Under the pieces are notes generated by a model. That model was given only the letters and a program-made list of their open reading frames with translations. It was not told where the DNA came from and ran no database searches. Of a stretch of 64,000 nt of DNA, positions 1 through 8,934 are shown in pieces (positions within the stretch are counted from its first letter, which is position 1; each line of letters starts with the position of its first letter). The stretch spans positions 33,955 to 97,954 of the forward strand of contig NZ_PYOM01000019.1 of the NCBI RefSeq assembly GCF_003026365.1. The letters are read 5' to 3'. This DNA is from Photobacterium angustum (GTDB lineage: Bacteria > Pseudomonadota > Gammaproteobacteria > Enterobacterales > Vibrionaceae). Position numbers and translations under genes: made by a program.

Positions 1-468
1 AAACCAGAACAATCTTCCGTTGTAGAAAAAGCGCCTTATGGTTCTGTTTCATGTGACACAACGGATTGTACGTTATGTATGAGTTGTGTAGCAGTTTGTC
101 CAACTCGCGCTTTACATGCCATTGGTGATCGTCCAGGACTTCTATTTATTGAAGAGGACTGTGTTCAATGTGGTATGTGTGAAAAAGCATGTCCTGAAAA
201 AGTGATTTCATTAGAACCTCGTTTTAATTGGGATTGTCATGCTCGTAAAGAAGCACGTCTTGTTCATGAAGAGCCTGCTGCTTGTTGTATCAGTTGTGGA
301 AATGCATTCGCGCCAGCGTCTATGGTGAAAATGTTAACTGAAAAACTTCAAGGACACTCTCACTTCCAAGGTGATGCTATTCGTCGTTTATCCATGTGTG
401 AAGATTGTCGTGTTCGCGATATTTTCGAACAAATGGAAAAAGATCCAGAAAGTCAGGCTCGAGTTTAA
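1..468 (+). CDS. 4Fe-4S ferredoxin-like protein of formate dehydrogenase operon (5' truncated)
   Basis: The reading frame is open from base 1, so this is the C-terminal part of a longer protein whose start lies outside the window. It shows two ferredoxin-type cysteine clusters (CTLCMSCVAVCP and CVQCGMCEKACP) and two later CxxC pairs (CCISC, CEDC), so it should bind at least two [4Fe-4S] clusters. It ends 9 bases before the TorD-like gene and leads the formate dehydrogenase genes on the same strand. Multi-cluster ferredoxin-like proteins of this kind are known in Vibrio formate dehydrogenase loci and are thought to carry electrons or help enzyme assembly. The exact role is inferred from context. 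The first in-frame Met at 79 is internal to a cysteine cluster, so it is not the real start. Confidence 0.85.
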   Translation, partial: KPEQSSVVEKAPYGSVSCDTTDCTLCMSCVAVCPTRALHAIGDRPGLLFIEEDCVQCGMCEKACPEKVISLEPRFNWDCHARKEARLVHEEPAACCISCGNAFAPASMVKMLTEKLQGHSHFQGDAIRRLSMCEDCRVRDIFEQMEKDPESQARV

Positions 469-477
469 GGAACGAAG

Positions 478-1095
478 ATGGAAACAATTGCTATGAGCCC
501 AGCTCAAACGTCATTGAATGAAGACGCAGTACTTCGTATTGAAATTTATAACATGCTTGCACATTTATTTCGTCAAGCGCCTGATCAAAATGTATTGAAT
601 TTTTTGGCTGATATAGATGTTGATACGGCGAATAAACCTCAACAATCTACTATGTCTGCTGCTTGGCCTTTACTGAAACTTGCAGCACAAAAGAGTATGC
701 CACTTGCAGTTGAAGAAGAATATCAAGATGTCTTTATTGGTATTGGTCGCGGTGAAGTTGTGCCTTTTGGATCATGGTACTTAACAGGTTCATTAATGGA
801 AATGCCTCTGGCTTATCTTCGACGAGATCTTAAACAATTAGGATTTGAACGTGATGAGTCAGTGAAAGAACCGGAAGATCATATTGCGGCTTTGCTTGAA
901 GTTATGGCAATGCTAGTTGAAGGCGGCGATGAGCACCTTCAAAAAACGTTCTTTAATCGTCACTTAGCTGAGTGGTGTGAAAAGTTCTGTACCGATGTTA
1001 AAGCTGCTAACAGTGCTGTTTTTTATACCGCTGTTGGTGAGCTTGCTTTGCAGTTCTTAACTGTAGAGAAAACACGCTTTTTAGAATCAAAATAA
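478..1095 (+). CDS. TorD/DmsD-family molybdoenzyme chaperone
   Basis: A 205-residue all-helical protein with the TorD-family pattern: an acidic entry (EEEYQDVFIGIGRGEVVPFGS) followed by a GSLMEMPLAYLRRDL segment and the E-P-E-D-H-I motif near residue 139, which is characteristic of redox-enzyme maturation proteins. Such chaperones bind the Tat signal of a molybdoenzyme and hold it back from export until the molybdopterin cofactor is inserted. It lies directly upstream of a Tat-signal protein and FdhA, so FdhA is the likely client. The start at 478 overlaps its own purine-rich ribosome site; Met6 at 493 is an alternative start. Confidence 0.85.
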   Translation: METIAMSPAQTSLNEDAVLRIEIYNMLAHLFRQAPDQNVLNFLADIDVDTANKPQQSTMSAAWPLLKLAAQKSMPLAVEEEYQDVFIGIGRGEVVPFGSWYLTGSLMEMPLAYLRRDLKQLGFERDESVKEPEDHIAALLEVMAMLVEGGDEHLQKTFFNRHLAEWCEKFCTDVKAANSAVFYTAVGELALQFLTVEKTRFLESK

Positions 1096-1192
1096 TCCCT
1101 ATACGTTGCTTGCAACGGTTTGATTCAAAGCAATAAAACTAAGGCAAAAACCCATCGTAACTTATTTTAGTGACGATAAAGGAGCAAACTTT

Positions 1193-1387
1193 ATGAGTGA
1201 GCAAAAAACCAATGAAAGCCGTCGTCAATTGTTGAAAAACATTGGCTTAACAGTGGCTGCTGGTGCTGTTGCTGCTGGAACGACAACAGTAGTTCAAGCT
1301 GCTGAAAAGTCAGAAGAGAAAAAAACAAAAACAACTAAAGGTTATCACGAGACCCAACACATTCGTGATTACTACAACACTTTGTAA
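1193..1387 (+). CDS. small Tat-signal protein of formate dehydrogenase region
   Basis: A 64-residue protein with a clear twin-arginine signal (SRRQLLKNIG, residues 9-18), a hydrophobic Ala-rich stretch and a short charged, Lys-rich mature part of about 28 residues. A good ribosome site (AAAGGAG) lies just upstream. It matches the small family known as formate dehydrogenase region Tat target (TIGR02811), always found beside fdhA. Its biochemical function is unknown; a role as a Tat-exported assembly partner is inference. It is 13 bases from fdhA and clearly co-transcribed. Confidence 0.8.
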   Translation: MSEQKTNESRRQLLKNIGLTVAAGAVAAGTTTVVQAAEKSEEKKTKTTKGYHETQHIRDYYNTL

Positions 1388-1400
1388 GGCGGAGCTCTAA

Positions 1401-4259
1401 ATGAAACTTACTAAACGTTCCGATAAAGTGAGCAAGGTAGAAAACCAGCTGGGTATTTCTCGACGTTCTTTTATTCGTAATACATCTCTAGCTGCTGCTG
1501 GTGGCATTGCAGGGGCAAGCATGTTTGCTCCTGGTATGATGAAAAAAGCAGAAGCTGCATCTGAAGATGTATATGACGCGCCTAAAGTGGTTAAACGTAC
1601 TATTTGTTCACACTGTTCAGTGGGTTGTGGTATTTACGCAGAGACGCAAGACGGTGTGTGGACTCATCAGGAACCCGCTTTCGATCACCCTTTTAATGCT
1701 GGTGGACACTGTGCGAAAGGCGCAGCACTTCGTGAACATGGTCACGGTGCACGTCGCGTAAAATACCCAATGAAGCTTGTTAATGGCAAGTGGAAGAAAC
1801 TGAGCTGGGAACAAGCTTTAGATGAAGTTAGCCAGCAAGTGCTTAAGATCCGTGAAGAGTCAGGTCCAGATTCTGTTTACTTCCTAGGCTCTGCGAAGCA
1901 TAACAACGAACAAGCTTACATGTTCCGTAAAATGGTTTCTATGTGGGGCTCTAACAACGTTGACCACCAAGCGCGTATTTGTCACTCAACAACAGTGGCA
2001 GGTGTAGCGAACACTTGGGGTTACGGTGCAATGACTAACTCGTTAAACGACATGCATAACTGTAAGTCGATGTTATTCATTGGTTCAAACCCAGCAGAAG
2101 CTCACCCAGTAGCAATGCAGCACATCCTTATCGCGAAAGAAACTAACAGCTGTAAGATTGTGGTTGTCGATCCGCGCCGTACACGTACTGCGGCAAAAGC
2201 AGATCACTACGTTTCTTTGCGTCCGGGTACTGACGTTGCTTTTGTATGGGGTGTGCTGTACCACATTTTCAACAATGGCTGGGAAGATAAAGAATTCATC
2301 CGTCAACGTGTTTACGGTATGGACGAAGTTCGCGCAGAAGTGGCGAAATGGAATCCAAAAGAAGTTGAGCGCGTAACTGGCGTGCCAGAAGCTCAAGTTT
2401 ACCAAACAGCTAAAATGTTGTCTGAAAACCGTCCTGGCTGTGTTGTTTGGTGTATGGGGGGGACTCAGCATACAACAGGTAACAACAACACACGTGCTTA
2501 CTGTATCCTTGAACTTGCACTTGGCAACATGGGTAAATCAGGCGGCGGTGCAAACATCTTCCGTGGTCACGATAACGTACAGGGTGCAACAGACTTTGGC
2601 GTGCTTTCTGACAACCTACCTGGTTACTACGGTCTATCTGAAGGTGCTTGGAAACACTGGGCGCAAGTGTGGGATGTAGACTACTCATGGCTACAAGGTC
2701 GTTTCGACCAAAACACTTACAACGGCAAAAAACCAATGAACAGTGCAGGTATTCCTGTTTCTCGTTGGATCGATGGTGTTTTAGAAAACAAAGATAAGAT
2801 TGAACAGCGCGATAACATCCGCGCCATGTTCTACTGGGGTCACGCTGTAAACTCACAGACTCGTGGTCCTGAAATGAAAACTGCGATGGAAAAACTGGAT
2901 ATGATGGTTATCGTTGACCCATACCCAGGTGTTGCTGCTGTAATGAATGGTCGTACAGACAATGTATACCTATTCCCAGCGACTACGCAGTTTGAAACAT
3001 ACGGCTCAGTAACGGCAACTAACCGTTCTATTCAATGGCGTGACCAAGTTATTGAACCGCTATTTGAAGCGAAACCTGACCACGAAATCATGTACCTTCT
3101 TTCTAAGCGTCTTGGTTTTGCGGATCAATTATTTAAGAACATTAAAGTTGAAAACAACCGCCCACACATTGAAGACATCACACGTGAATTCAACAAAGGT
3201 ATGTGGACGATTGGTTACACAGGTCAAAGCCCTGAGCGTCTAAAAGAACACCAACAAAACTGGCATACATTCAACCGTACTTCTCTTGAAGCGATTGGTG
3301 GCCCAGCGAACGGTGAAACTTACGGTCTACCTTGGCCTTGTTGGGGTACGCCTGAGATGAAACACCCAGGTACACACATTCTTTATGATACATCTAAGAC
3401 TGTGGCACAGGGTGGCGGTAACTTCCGTGCACGTTTCGGTGTTGAGCACAATGGTGTAAGCCTACTCGCTGACGATAGCTACTCATTAGGTTGTGAGCTA
3501 GAAGATGGTTACCCAGAGTTTACCGCTAAGATGCTGAAGCAACTTGGTTGGTGGGACGATCTAACAGCAGAAGAGAAAGTGGCTGCTGAAGGCAAAAACT
3601 GGAAAACTGATCTTTCTGGTGGTATTCAGCGAGTAGCGATTAAACACGGTTGTATTCCTTACGGTAACGCAAAAGCACGTACTGTTGTTTGGACATTCCC
3701 AGATGCAGTGCCTATTCACCGTGAGCCACTATACACACCACGTCGTGATCTTCTTCCTGAGTACCAAACTTGGGATGATAAGGCGCACTTGTTCCGCTTA
3801 CCAACACTGTACAAGTCAATTCAAGACAAAGATATGTCGAAAGAATACCCAATTATTCTAACGTCTGGTCGTCTGGTTGAGTATGAAGGTGGTGGTGAAG
3901 AAACGCGTTCAAACCCATGGCTTGCAGAGCTACAACAAGAAATGTTTGTAGAACTTAACCTAAAAGATGCAAACGATCGTGGCATTAAAGATGGCGAGAT
4001 GGTTTGGGTTGAAGGTGCAGAAAAAGGCCGTATTAAAGTGAAAGCGATGGTAACCCCACGTGTTCGTGAAGGCTTAGCATTCTTACCATTCCACTTCGGT
4101 GGTGAATTCGAAGGTGAAAGCCTACGTAGTCATTACCCAGAAGGTTGTGCTCCTTATGTTTCTGGCGAAGCTGCTAACACAGCAACGACATACGGTTACG
4201 ATCCAGTAACTCAGATGCAAGAAACAAAAGTCACCCTTTGTAACATCACTAAAGCGTAA
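1401..4259 (+). CDS. fdhA: formate dehydrogenase catalytic (alpha) subunit, Cys-type
   Basis: The 952-residue molybdopterin oxidoreductase oxidises formate to CO2 on the periplasmic side of the membrane. It has a Tat signal (SRRSFIRNTS) near residues 20-29. An N-terminal [4Fe-4S] motif of the CxxCxxxC type with a distant fourth Cys follows (CSHCSVGCG, GGHCAKG). The active-site loop reads QARICHST with Cys194. Many related enzymes carry selenocysteine at that place; here the codon is TGT, so the gene needs no SECIS element. The C-terminal dinucleotide-binding domain is present, as expected for a full-length enzyme. It is the centre of an operon with TorD-like chaperone, fdhB and fdhC. Codon usage is more biased than in neighbouring genes, consistent with high expression. 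Confidence 0.95.
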   Translation: MKLTKRSDKVSKVENQLGISRRSFIRNTSLAAAGGIAGASMFAPGMMKKAEAASEDVYDAPKVVKRTICSHCSVGCGIYAETQDGVWTHQEPAFDHPFNAGGHCAKGAALREHGHGARRVKYPMKLVNGKWKKLSWEQALDEVSQQVLKIREESGPDSVYFLGSAKHNNEQAYMFRKMVSMWGSNNVDHQARICHSTTVAGVANTWGYGAMTNSLNDMHNCKSMLFIGSNPAEAHPVAMQHILIAKETNSCKIVVVDPRRTRTAAKADHYVSLRPGTDVAFVWGVLYHIFNNGWEDKEFIRQRVYGMDEVRAEVAKWNPKEVERVTGVPEAQVYQTAKMLSENRPGCVVWCMGGTQHTTGNNNTRAYCILELALGNMGKSGGGANIFRGHDNVQGATDFGVLSDNLPGYYGLSEGAWKHWAQVWDVDYSWLQGRFDQNTYNGKKPMNSAGIPVSRWIDGVLENKDKIEQRDNIRAMFYWGHAVNSQTRGPEMKTAMEKLDMMVIVDPYPGVAAVMNGRTDNVYLFPATTQFETYGSVTATNRSIQWRDQVIEPLFEAKPDHEIMYLLSKRLGFADQLFKNIKVENNRPHIEDITREFNKGMWTIGYTGQSPERLKEHQQNWHTFNRTSLEAIGGPANGETYGLPWPCWGTPEMKHPGTHILYDTSKTVAQGGGNFRARFGVEHNGVSLLADDSYSLGCELEDGYPEFTAKMLKQLGWWDDLTAEEKVAAEGKNWKTDLSGGIQRVAIKHGCIPYGNAKARTVVWTFPDAVPIHREPLYTPRRDLLPEYQTWDDKAHLFRLPTLYKSIQDKDMSKEYPIILTSGRLVEYEGGGEETRSNPWLAELQQEMFVELNLKDANDRGIKDGEMVWVEGAEKGRIKVKAMVTPRVREGLAFLPFHFGGEFEGESLRSHYPEGCAPYVSGEAANTATTYGYDPVTQMQETKVTLCNITKA

Positions 4260-4270
4260 GGAGTCATCAA

Positions 4271-4888
4271 ATGGCACGTATGAAATTTCTTTGTGACTCT
4301 AAGCGTTGTATTGAATGCAACGGTTGTGTGACAGCTTGTAAAAATGCTAACTCAGAAGCAGTAGGCTGGGGTATTCAACGTCGTCGCGTTGTGACACTAA
4401 ACGACGGTCTTCCAGGTGAAACATCTATTTCTGTTGCTTGTATGCACTGTAGTGATGCGCCTTGTATGGCGGTTTGTCCAGCAGATTGTTTCAGTCAAAC
4501 AGAAGACGGCATCGTTCAGCACGATAAAGATCTTTGTATTGGTTGTGGTTACTGTCTATTTGCTTGTCCGTTTGGAGCGCCTCAGTTCCCTAAACAGGAA
4601 GCGTTCGCAGAGCGTGGCAAAATGGATAAATGTACTTATTGTTCTGGCGGTCCAAATACTGAACCTGGTTCAGAAAAAGAGCGTGTACTTTACGGCGCAA
4701 ACCGTATTGCAGAAGGTAAGTTACCAATGTGTGCATCTATGTGTTCGACTAAATCATTACTTGCAGGTGATGCTGAGAAGATTTCTGAAATCTTCAGCAA
4801 GCGCGTTGTTGCTCGTGGTGCAAAAGATGCCGGTTGGGCAAGTACTGAAGATCTAGCGTACGACGCAGCAAAAGTACGTAAAGCGTAA
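4271..4888 (+). CDS. fdhB: formate dehydrogenase iron-sulfur (beta) subunit
   Basis: A 205-residue electron-transfer subunit with four ferredoxin-type cysteine groups: CIECNGCVTACKN, CMHCSDAPCMAVCP, CIGCGYCLFACPFG, and CTYC with a later CASMC. This is the HybA/FdnH-like four-cluster arrangement that passes electrons from FdhA to the membrane cytochrome. There is no C-terminal membrane anchor, unlike E. coli FdnH, so membrane attachment must come through FdhC. It starts 11 bases after fdhA with ribosome site AAGGAG. Confidence 0.93.
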   Translation: MARMKFLCDSKRCIECNGCVTACKNANSEAVGWGIQRRRVVTLNDGLPGETSISVACMHCSDAPCMAVCPADCFSQTEDGIVQHDKDLCIGCGYCLFACPFGAPQFPKQEAFAERGKMDKCTYCSGGPNTEPGSEKERVLYGANRIAEGKLPMCASMCSTKSLLAGDAEKISEIFSKRVVARGAKDAGWASTEDLAYDAAKVRKA

Positions 4889-4896
4889 TTGTCTTT

Positions 4897-4928
4897 ATTT
4901 GGGCTTAACATAGGTGTTGAGCCCAAAT
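4897..4928 (+). terminator. intercistronic hairpin between fdhB and fdhC
   Basis: Two 14-base arms (4897-4910 and 4915-4928) pair along their full length with one G-U wobble around a 4-base loop. No T-run follows, so it is more likely an RNA-processing or stability hairpin that sets the fdhB:fdhC ratio than a full terminator. Confidence 0.6.
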
Positions 4929-4982
4929 ATTGGATCTCGGATGTAACAAATTTCTGTTCAAATTGAGCAGGCAGGAGCTTTA

Positions 4983-6053
4983 ATGACTAAGCGAATTCAA
5001 TGCTGGTTAACGGTATTCGTTACCGCATTAATGGTTGCGTTTTCTGTCCAAGTGATGGCAAATGAAGCCACTACAACAACCAGTAGCGAGCAACTTGGCG
5101 AATCTATGGTAAAAAAAGAAGTCATAGGTTTTGCGGGTGCTGATTATTGGCGATCGGTCAAGGATGGCGAAAAAGGGTATACAACATCAGGTTGGCCTGA
5201 GCACGATGTGTTGATCAGTGTTCCGGGGCAAACATGGTATATCTTAAAAGAAAAGTGGATGTCACCACTTGGTGCGATGGCTATTTTTGGTAGCCTTGTG
5301 ATGGTGACGCTAGCATACTTTATTGTAGGTCCTCTTAAATTAAGTAAGCCTAAAACAGGTCGTAAAATTCAGCGTTGGAGCCGGATGGATCGTGCTCTAC
5401 ACTGGAGTTTAGCATTCACATTTTTAACGTTAGGTTTTAGCGGTTTAACTCTTGTTTACGGTAAACATTTTATTAAACCTATCGTACCAACAGAAGTGTG
5501 GGGCTGGATCATTTACGCAGCGAAACAATACCATAACTATATGGGACCATTGTTTGCAATCATTCTTCTTTTCGTTGTCGTTAAATGGTGGCGTAAGAGT
5601 ATCTTCAGTAAAGTTGATATTGATTGGTTTAAGAAAATGGGCGGTATGGTGGGCAAGCATAAAGGCTCACACCCTAAAGCTGGCTTCTCAAACGGTGGTG
5701 AAAAAGCACTGTTCTGGTTACTTGCCTTCTTTGGTGTCTTCATTGTGGTGAGTGGCTTTGTTTTAGATTTTCCAATTTTCGACCAAACGCGTCGACATAT
5801 GGAATTATCAAATCTAGTACACATGATTTCAGCACTTATTCTGATCTGTGGCTTTATTTTCCACATCTATATTGGTTTATTCGGTATGGAAGCGGGTCTT
5901 GACGGCATGGTAACTGGTGAAGTTGATGAAACGTGGGCGCGTGAACACCACAGCGAATGGTTTGAAGAAGTAAAAGATCTTCCTGAAAACCAACCAGGAT
6001 ATAGTGAATCACAACAGCATGAAGTGAAGAGTAAACCTTCGTCTAATGCATAA
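4983..6053 (+). CDS. fdhC: formate dehydrogenase cytochrome b556 (gamma) subunit
   Basis: A 356-residue membrane protein with a cleavable signal peptide (about 26 residues), a periplasmic segment, and then about five membrane spans. Candidate haem ligands are the histidines in RALHWS, KQYHNYMGP, LVHMIS and FHIYIG, the usual pattern for the FdnI/FdoI family. It takes electrons from FdhB and reduces quinone. The extra N-terminal periplasmic domain before the first conserved span is typical of Vibrio and epsilonproteobacterial FdhC. A strong ribosome site (CAGGAG) precedes the start, and a terminator follows. Confidence 0.92.
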   Translation: MTKRIQCWLTVFVTALMVAFSVQVMANEATTTTSSEQLGESMVKKEVIGFAGADYWRSVKDGEKGYTTSGWPEHDVLISVPGQTWYILKEKWMSPLGAMAIFGSLVMVTLAYFIVGPLKLSKPKTGRKIQRWSRMDRALHWSLAFTFLTLGFSGLTLVYGKHFIKPIVPTEVWGWIIYAAKQYHNYMGPLFAIILLFVVVKWWRKSIFSKVDIDWFKKMGGMVGKHKGSHPKAGFSNGGEKALFWLLAFFGVFIVVSGFVLDFPIFDQTRRHMELSNLVHMISALILICGFIFHIYIGLFGMEAGLDGMVTGEVDETWAREHHSEWFEEVKDLPENQPGYSESQQHEVKSKPSSNA

Positions 6054-6071
6054 TCATAGTTAGTGATTTTT

Positions 6072-6099
6072 AAAACCGACATTCGTGTCGGTTTTTTTT
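6072..6099 (+). terminator. Rho-independent terminator of the fdh operon
   Basis: An 8-base-pair stem (AACCGACA / TGTCGGTT) with a TTCG tetraloop is followed by a run of eight T. Confidence 0.9.
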
Positions 6100-6229
6100 A
6101 TACCTAATATTCGAGCTTAATGTTTTTTGTTACTTATCGCTATTCATTTACTCTGTTAAGCTTTTGTACAATAAAGTAAAATACTACTGCTAATAATGTC
6201 AATAATAAAACATTGAAAAGGATCAATTG

Positions 6230-6730
6230 ATGAGGACTAAAGCAGGATTTACCCTGATTGAAGTTGTTATTGTTATAGTCATTCTTGGCATCCTTGCTGT
6301 TACTGCGGCTCCCAAATTCCTCAATATTTCTTCAGATACTTATCGCGCCAAACTACATGAGCTGAAAGGATCGATGACTGAAATATCACGAATTATCTAT
6401 GGAAAAGCTGTAATGCAAGGCGATGAAAATGATATTACTGGCAGTAAAAAGATAGAGGGGATAGCTATCTGGAATGGTTACCCGAAAGGTAATTATGCCG
6501 GTATTGGTAAGACAATTGTTGATTTACAAGATAATTGGGCTGCTAATCAAGATACATCGATATCAAACCAACCAGGCTATCGAACTTATGTTATGACATT
6601 TATGAAAAAAGTGTCGAAAAGTGAGTCTGATAGTGTTGAAAAAATTAAAGCGACAAATTGCTATTTAAGTTACAAAGAAAATAACACTGGTGATGAGCCT
6701 ATTATTACAATTATTGATTCAGGTTGCTGA
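6230..6730 (+). CDS. type IV pilin / pseudopilin-like protein
   Basis: The protein begins with a short basic leader followed by GFTLIEVVIVIVILGILAV, the classic prepilin peptidase cleavage site (G/F, Glu at +5) and hydrophobic spine. The rest (about 150 residues) is a globular domain with a C-terminal Cys pair (TNCYLSY and DSGC), as in MshA-like pilins. The ATG at 6230 is preferred to the TTG at 6227 because it sits 8 bases from an AAAAGG ribosome site. No other pilus or type II secretion gene is nearby, so this is an orphan pilin. Its partner machinery must be elsewhere. Confidence 0.85.
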   Translation: MRTKAGFTLIEVVIVIVILGILAVTAAPKFLNISSDTYRAKLHELKGSMTEISRIIYGKAVMQGDENDITGSKKIEGIAIWNGYPKGNYAGIGKTIVDLQDNWAANQDTSISNQPGYRTYVMTFMKKVSKSESDSVEKIKATNCYLSYKENNTGDEPIITIIDSGC

Positions 6731-6872
6731 TCTAACAGTGATATTGAAAGCTCATTTACACGGTTTTGTAGGGCGAAATCACGCATAATTAAGAACCTAG
6801 ATTGTTAGGGTTAAATTCTATGTATTTCAGTGCTATAAAGGCACTATAAATACCGAAATAAAGGATGTTCAT

Positions 6873-7586
6873 ATGCTTTTCCCCTACAAAAATATCGTTG
6901 TACTTACGGGTGCAGGTATCTCGGCTGAATCGGGCATCCGAACTTTCCGTGCCGCTGATGGCTTATGGGAAGAACATCGTGTTGAAGATGTTGCAACACC
7001 TGAAGGCTATTTACGAGATCCTGAGCTTGTGCAACGTTTTTATAATGCTCGTCGAGCTCAGATCGAGAATGGCTCTGTAGCCCCAAATGCTGCGCATATT
7101 GCACTTGCTAAGCTTGAACAAGAATTAGATGGTAACGTGACAATTGTTACGCAAAACATTGATAATTTGCATGAGAGAGCTGGGAGCAAAAATGTCATTC
7201 ATATGCATGGCGAGTTATTAAAAGCACGATGCTGTGAATCAGGACAAACAGTTGAATGGCATGGTGACTTAACGACCAGTGATCATTGTCATTGTTGTCA
7301 AATTCCTGCACCGATGCGACCAGATATTGTATGGTTCGGTGAGATGCCAATTGGAATGGATAGAATTCATGATGCAATTGTGAGGGCAGATTTATTCATT
7401 TCTATTGGTACATCTGGCAATGTATATCCAGCAGCTGGATTTGTACATGAAGCTGCCTTACAGGGCGCTCATACGATTGAATTAAACCTTGAGCCAAGCA
7501 ACGTAGAAAACGAATTTGAAGAGAAACGCTATGGTAAAGCTTCTGAATTAGTGCCAGCTTATGTAGAAGAAATATTATCTGCTTAA
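6873..7586 (+). CDS. cobB: NAD-dependent protein deacylase (sirtuin), CobB
   Basis: A 237-residue sirtuin that removes acetyl or succinyl groups from lysines using NAD+. Visible motifs are the NAD-binding [26 protein letters not shown], the catalytic His in HMHGEL, a Cys-rich zinc-binding stretch (CC...CHCC), and the ribose-binding ISIGTSG. It is full length. Its 3' half, together with the next lipoprotein gene and part of potD, was tandemly duplicated, and a broken copy lies at 8409-8867. Confidence 0.94.
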   Translation: MLFPYKNIVVLTGAGISAESGIRTFRAADGLWEEHRVEDVATPEGYLRDPELVQRFYNARRAQIENGSVAPNAAHIALAKLEQELDGNVTIVTQNIDNLHERAGSKNVIHMHGELLKARCCESGQTVEWHGDLTTSDHCHCCQIPAPMRPDIVWFGEMPIGMDRIHDAIVRADLFISIGTSGNVYPAAGFVHEAALQGAHTIELNLEPSNVENEFEEKRYGKASELVPAYVEEILSA

Positions 7587-7590
7587 TAAG

Positions 7591-7616
7591 AAAAGCCTCA
7601 CATTTGAGGCTTTTTT
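7591..7616 (+). terminator. terminator after cobB, probably bidirectional
   Basis: AAAAGCCTCA and TGAGGCTTTT arms enclose a short loop and are followed by T6. It sits between convergent cobB and the minus-strand lipoprotein gene. Confidence 0.85.
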
Positions 7617-7653
7617 ATTATGAGAACAAAAAGTGAATATTTTTATCGACTAA

Positions 7654-8124
7654 TTAAGATATATCGTAAACGTGATAACCTTTTTGTAATAAGCATTGGC
7701 GAATTACGAGTCCTTTTTTGTTTTTTTCGTCTTTTGCTGCTTCATTAGATCCTGTTATGTACCCGCTAGCTGCACCAACAGCAGCACCTATTACAGTCTC
7801 TGTTACGGGATCAATCGAATCGATATGAGATGTACCATACGTTAAGTGATCATGCGAATCGATATCAGATGTACCAAACGCTGATGCGCCTGCTAGAGTA
7901 CCTATTATTACATCTCTCTTTTGTGTTGCTGCTGTCATTTTAGGTGTTTTAACACTATCAGCAAAACGGTTGCAGTAATCGTAATCTTTTTGATATTGAG
8001 CTGTATCGACACCATTCATGTCAACGACAAGCTCTTTATCGACAGGGGTCAATGGAGCACTACAAGCTGAAAGAGTTGAAACAAATAAAACAGGGATTAA
8101 AACATTGAATTTAAAGGATCTCAT
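7654..8124 (-). CDS. glycine-zipper lipoprotein (copy 1)
   Basis: A 156-residue predicted lipoprotein: signal peptide with lipobox LSACSA (Cys about residue 21), then a DYDYCNRFADS segment and a glycine/alanine-rich stretch (IGTLAGASAFG, IGAAVGAASGYITGS) of the glycine-zipper kind. It ends in a CLLQKGYHVYDIS tail. The function is not recognised; glycine zippers suggest membrane association. It is paralogous to the gene at 8935-9381, and the pair arose through the tandem duplication of this region. The two copies have diverged most in the middle, where copy 1 carries an extra Ser/Asp/His-rich insert. Confidence 0.75.
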   Translation of the reverse strand: MRSFKFNVLIPVLFVSTLSACSAPLTPVDKELVVDMNGVDTAQYQKDYDYCNRFADSVKTPKMTAATQKRDVIIGTLAGASAFGTSDIDSHDHLTYGTSHIDSIDPVTETVIGAAVGAASGYITGSNEAAKDEKNKKGLVIRQCLLQKGYHVYDIS

Positions 8125-8264
8125 AGTCTCACAAGGGTTATCTTAAACTGTTGTTATAGCCTATAGGTATACTTCTGAATCCAACCTGTATGAATAAAAT
8201 GTTACAAAGAACGATTGATGCGTATTAATTGTTATGAATTCGGTAGTGATTGATAATAATTGTT

Positions 8265-8390
8265 CGCCAGATTTAAGCTTTTGTAAGTACTCTTCGTGCA
8301 CTTTAGCCACAGGACCAACACTGTTTTGCCATTCACCAGCATCCATTTCAGACTGTAGTGGGTAGATGTTTGGATCGTTAGCAAAAATGT
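8265..8390 (-). pseudogene. 3' fragment of potD (tandem-duplication remnant)
   Basis: In the minus strand this matches the last 40 or so codons of the potD at 9567 (MDAGEWQNSVGP, then EEYLQKLKSGE against EEYFQKLKAGE). The potD stop codon TAA has changed to CAA here, so the frame runs on into unrelated sequence. The upstream side ends abruptly near 8390-8408, where the copied cobB sequence begins. It lacks a signal peptide and almost the whole binding protein, so it is not functional. Confidence 0.85.
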
Positions 8391-8408
8391 GTTCGGCTAA
8401 ATAATTAA

Positions 8409-8867
8409 GATGGTAACGTGACCATTGTTACGCAAAACATTGATAATTTGCATGAGAGAGCTGGGAGTAAAAATTCCATTCATATGCATGGAGAGCTATT
8501 AAAAGCACGATGCTGTGAATCAGGACAAACAGTTGAATGGCACGGTGATTTAACGACCAGTGATCATTGTCATTGTTGTCAAATTCCTGCACCGATGCGT
8601 CCAGATATTGTATGGTTCGGTGATATGCCAATAGGAATGGATAGAATTCATGATGCGATTGTGAAGGCTGATTTATTCATTTCTATAGTTACATCTGGCA
8701 ATGTATATCCAGCGGCAGGATTTGTACATGAGGCTGCTTTACAGGGCGCTCATACGATTGAATTAAACCTTGAGCCAAGCAACGTAGAAAACGAATTTGA
8801 AGAGAAACGCTATGGTAAAGCTTCTGAATTAGTGCCAGCTTATGTAGAAGAAATATTATCTGCTTAA
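8409..8867 (+). pseudogene. 5'-truncated cobB copy
   Basis: This is nearly identical to bases 7131-7586 of cobB but lacks the N-terminal third, including the NAD-binding GAGIS motif. It keeps [18 protein letters not shown] and the zinc site, but the conserved ISIGTSG has become ISIVTSG (Gly to Val). It cannot bind NAD normally and is a duplication remnant. An ATG at 8418 happens to be in frame, so a fragment could be translated, but activity is not expected. Confidence 0.88.
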
Positions 8868-8871
8868 TAAG

Positions 8872-8896
8872 AAAAGCCTCAAATTTGAGGCTTTTT
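8872..8896 (+). terminator. terminator after cobB copy
   Basis: This is the duplicate of the cobB terminator: AAAAGCCTCAAATTTGAGGCTTTTT, a perfect short hairpin with T-run. Confidence 0.8.
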
Positions 8897-8934
8897 ATTA
8901 TTAGTACGAAAAGATGATTATCTTTATCGACTAA

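Noticed and set aside
2085..2856. Long antisense frames within fdhA
   Set aside because: They lie opposite a strongly coding, biased gene and have Cys/His/Ser-rich, non-protein-like composition.
8161..8346. 61-codon minus-strand frame as an independent gene
   Set aside because: It is the potD 3' fragment plus run-on sequence after loss of the stop codon.
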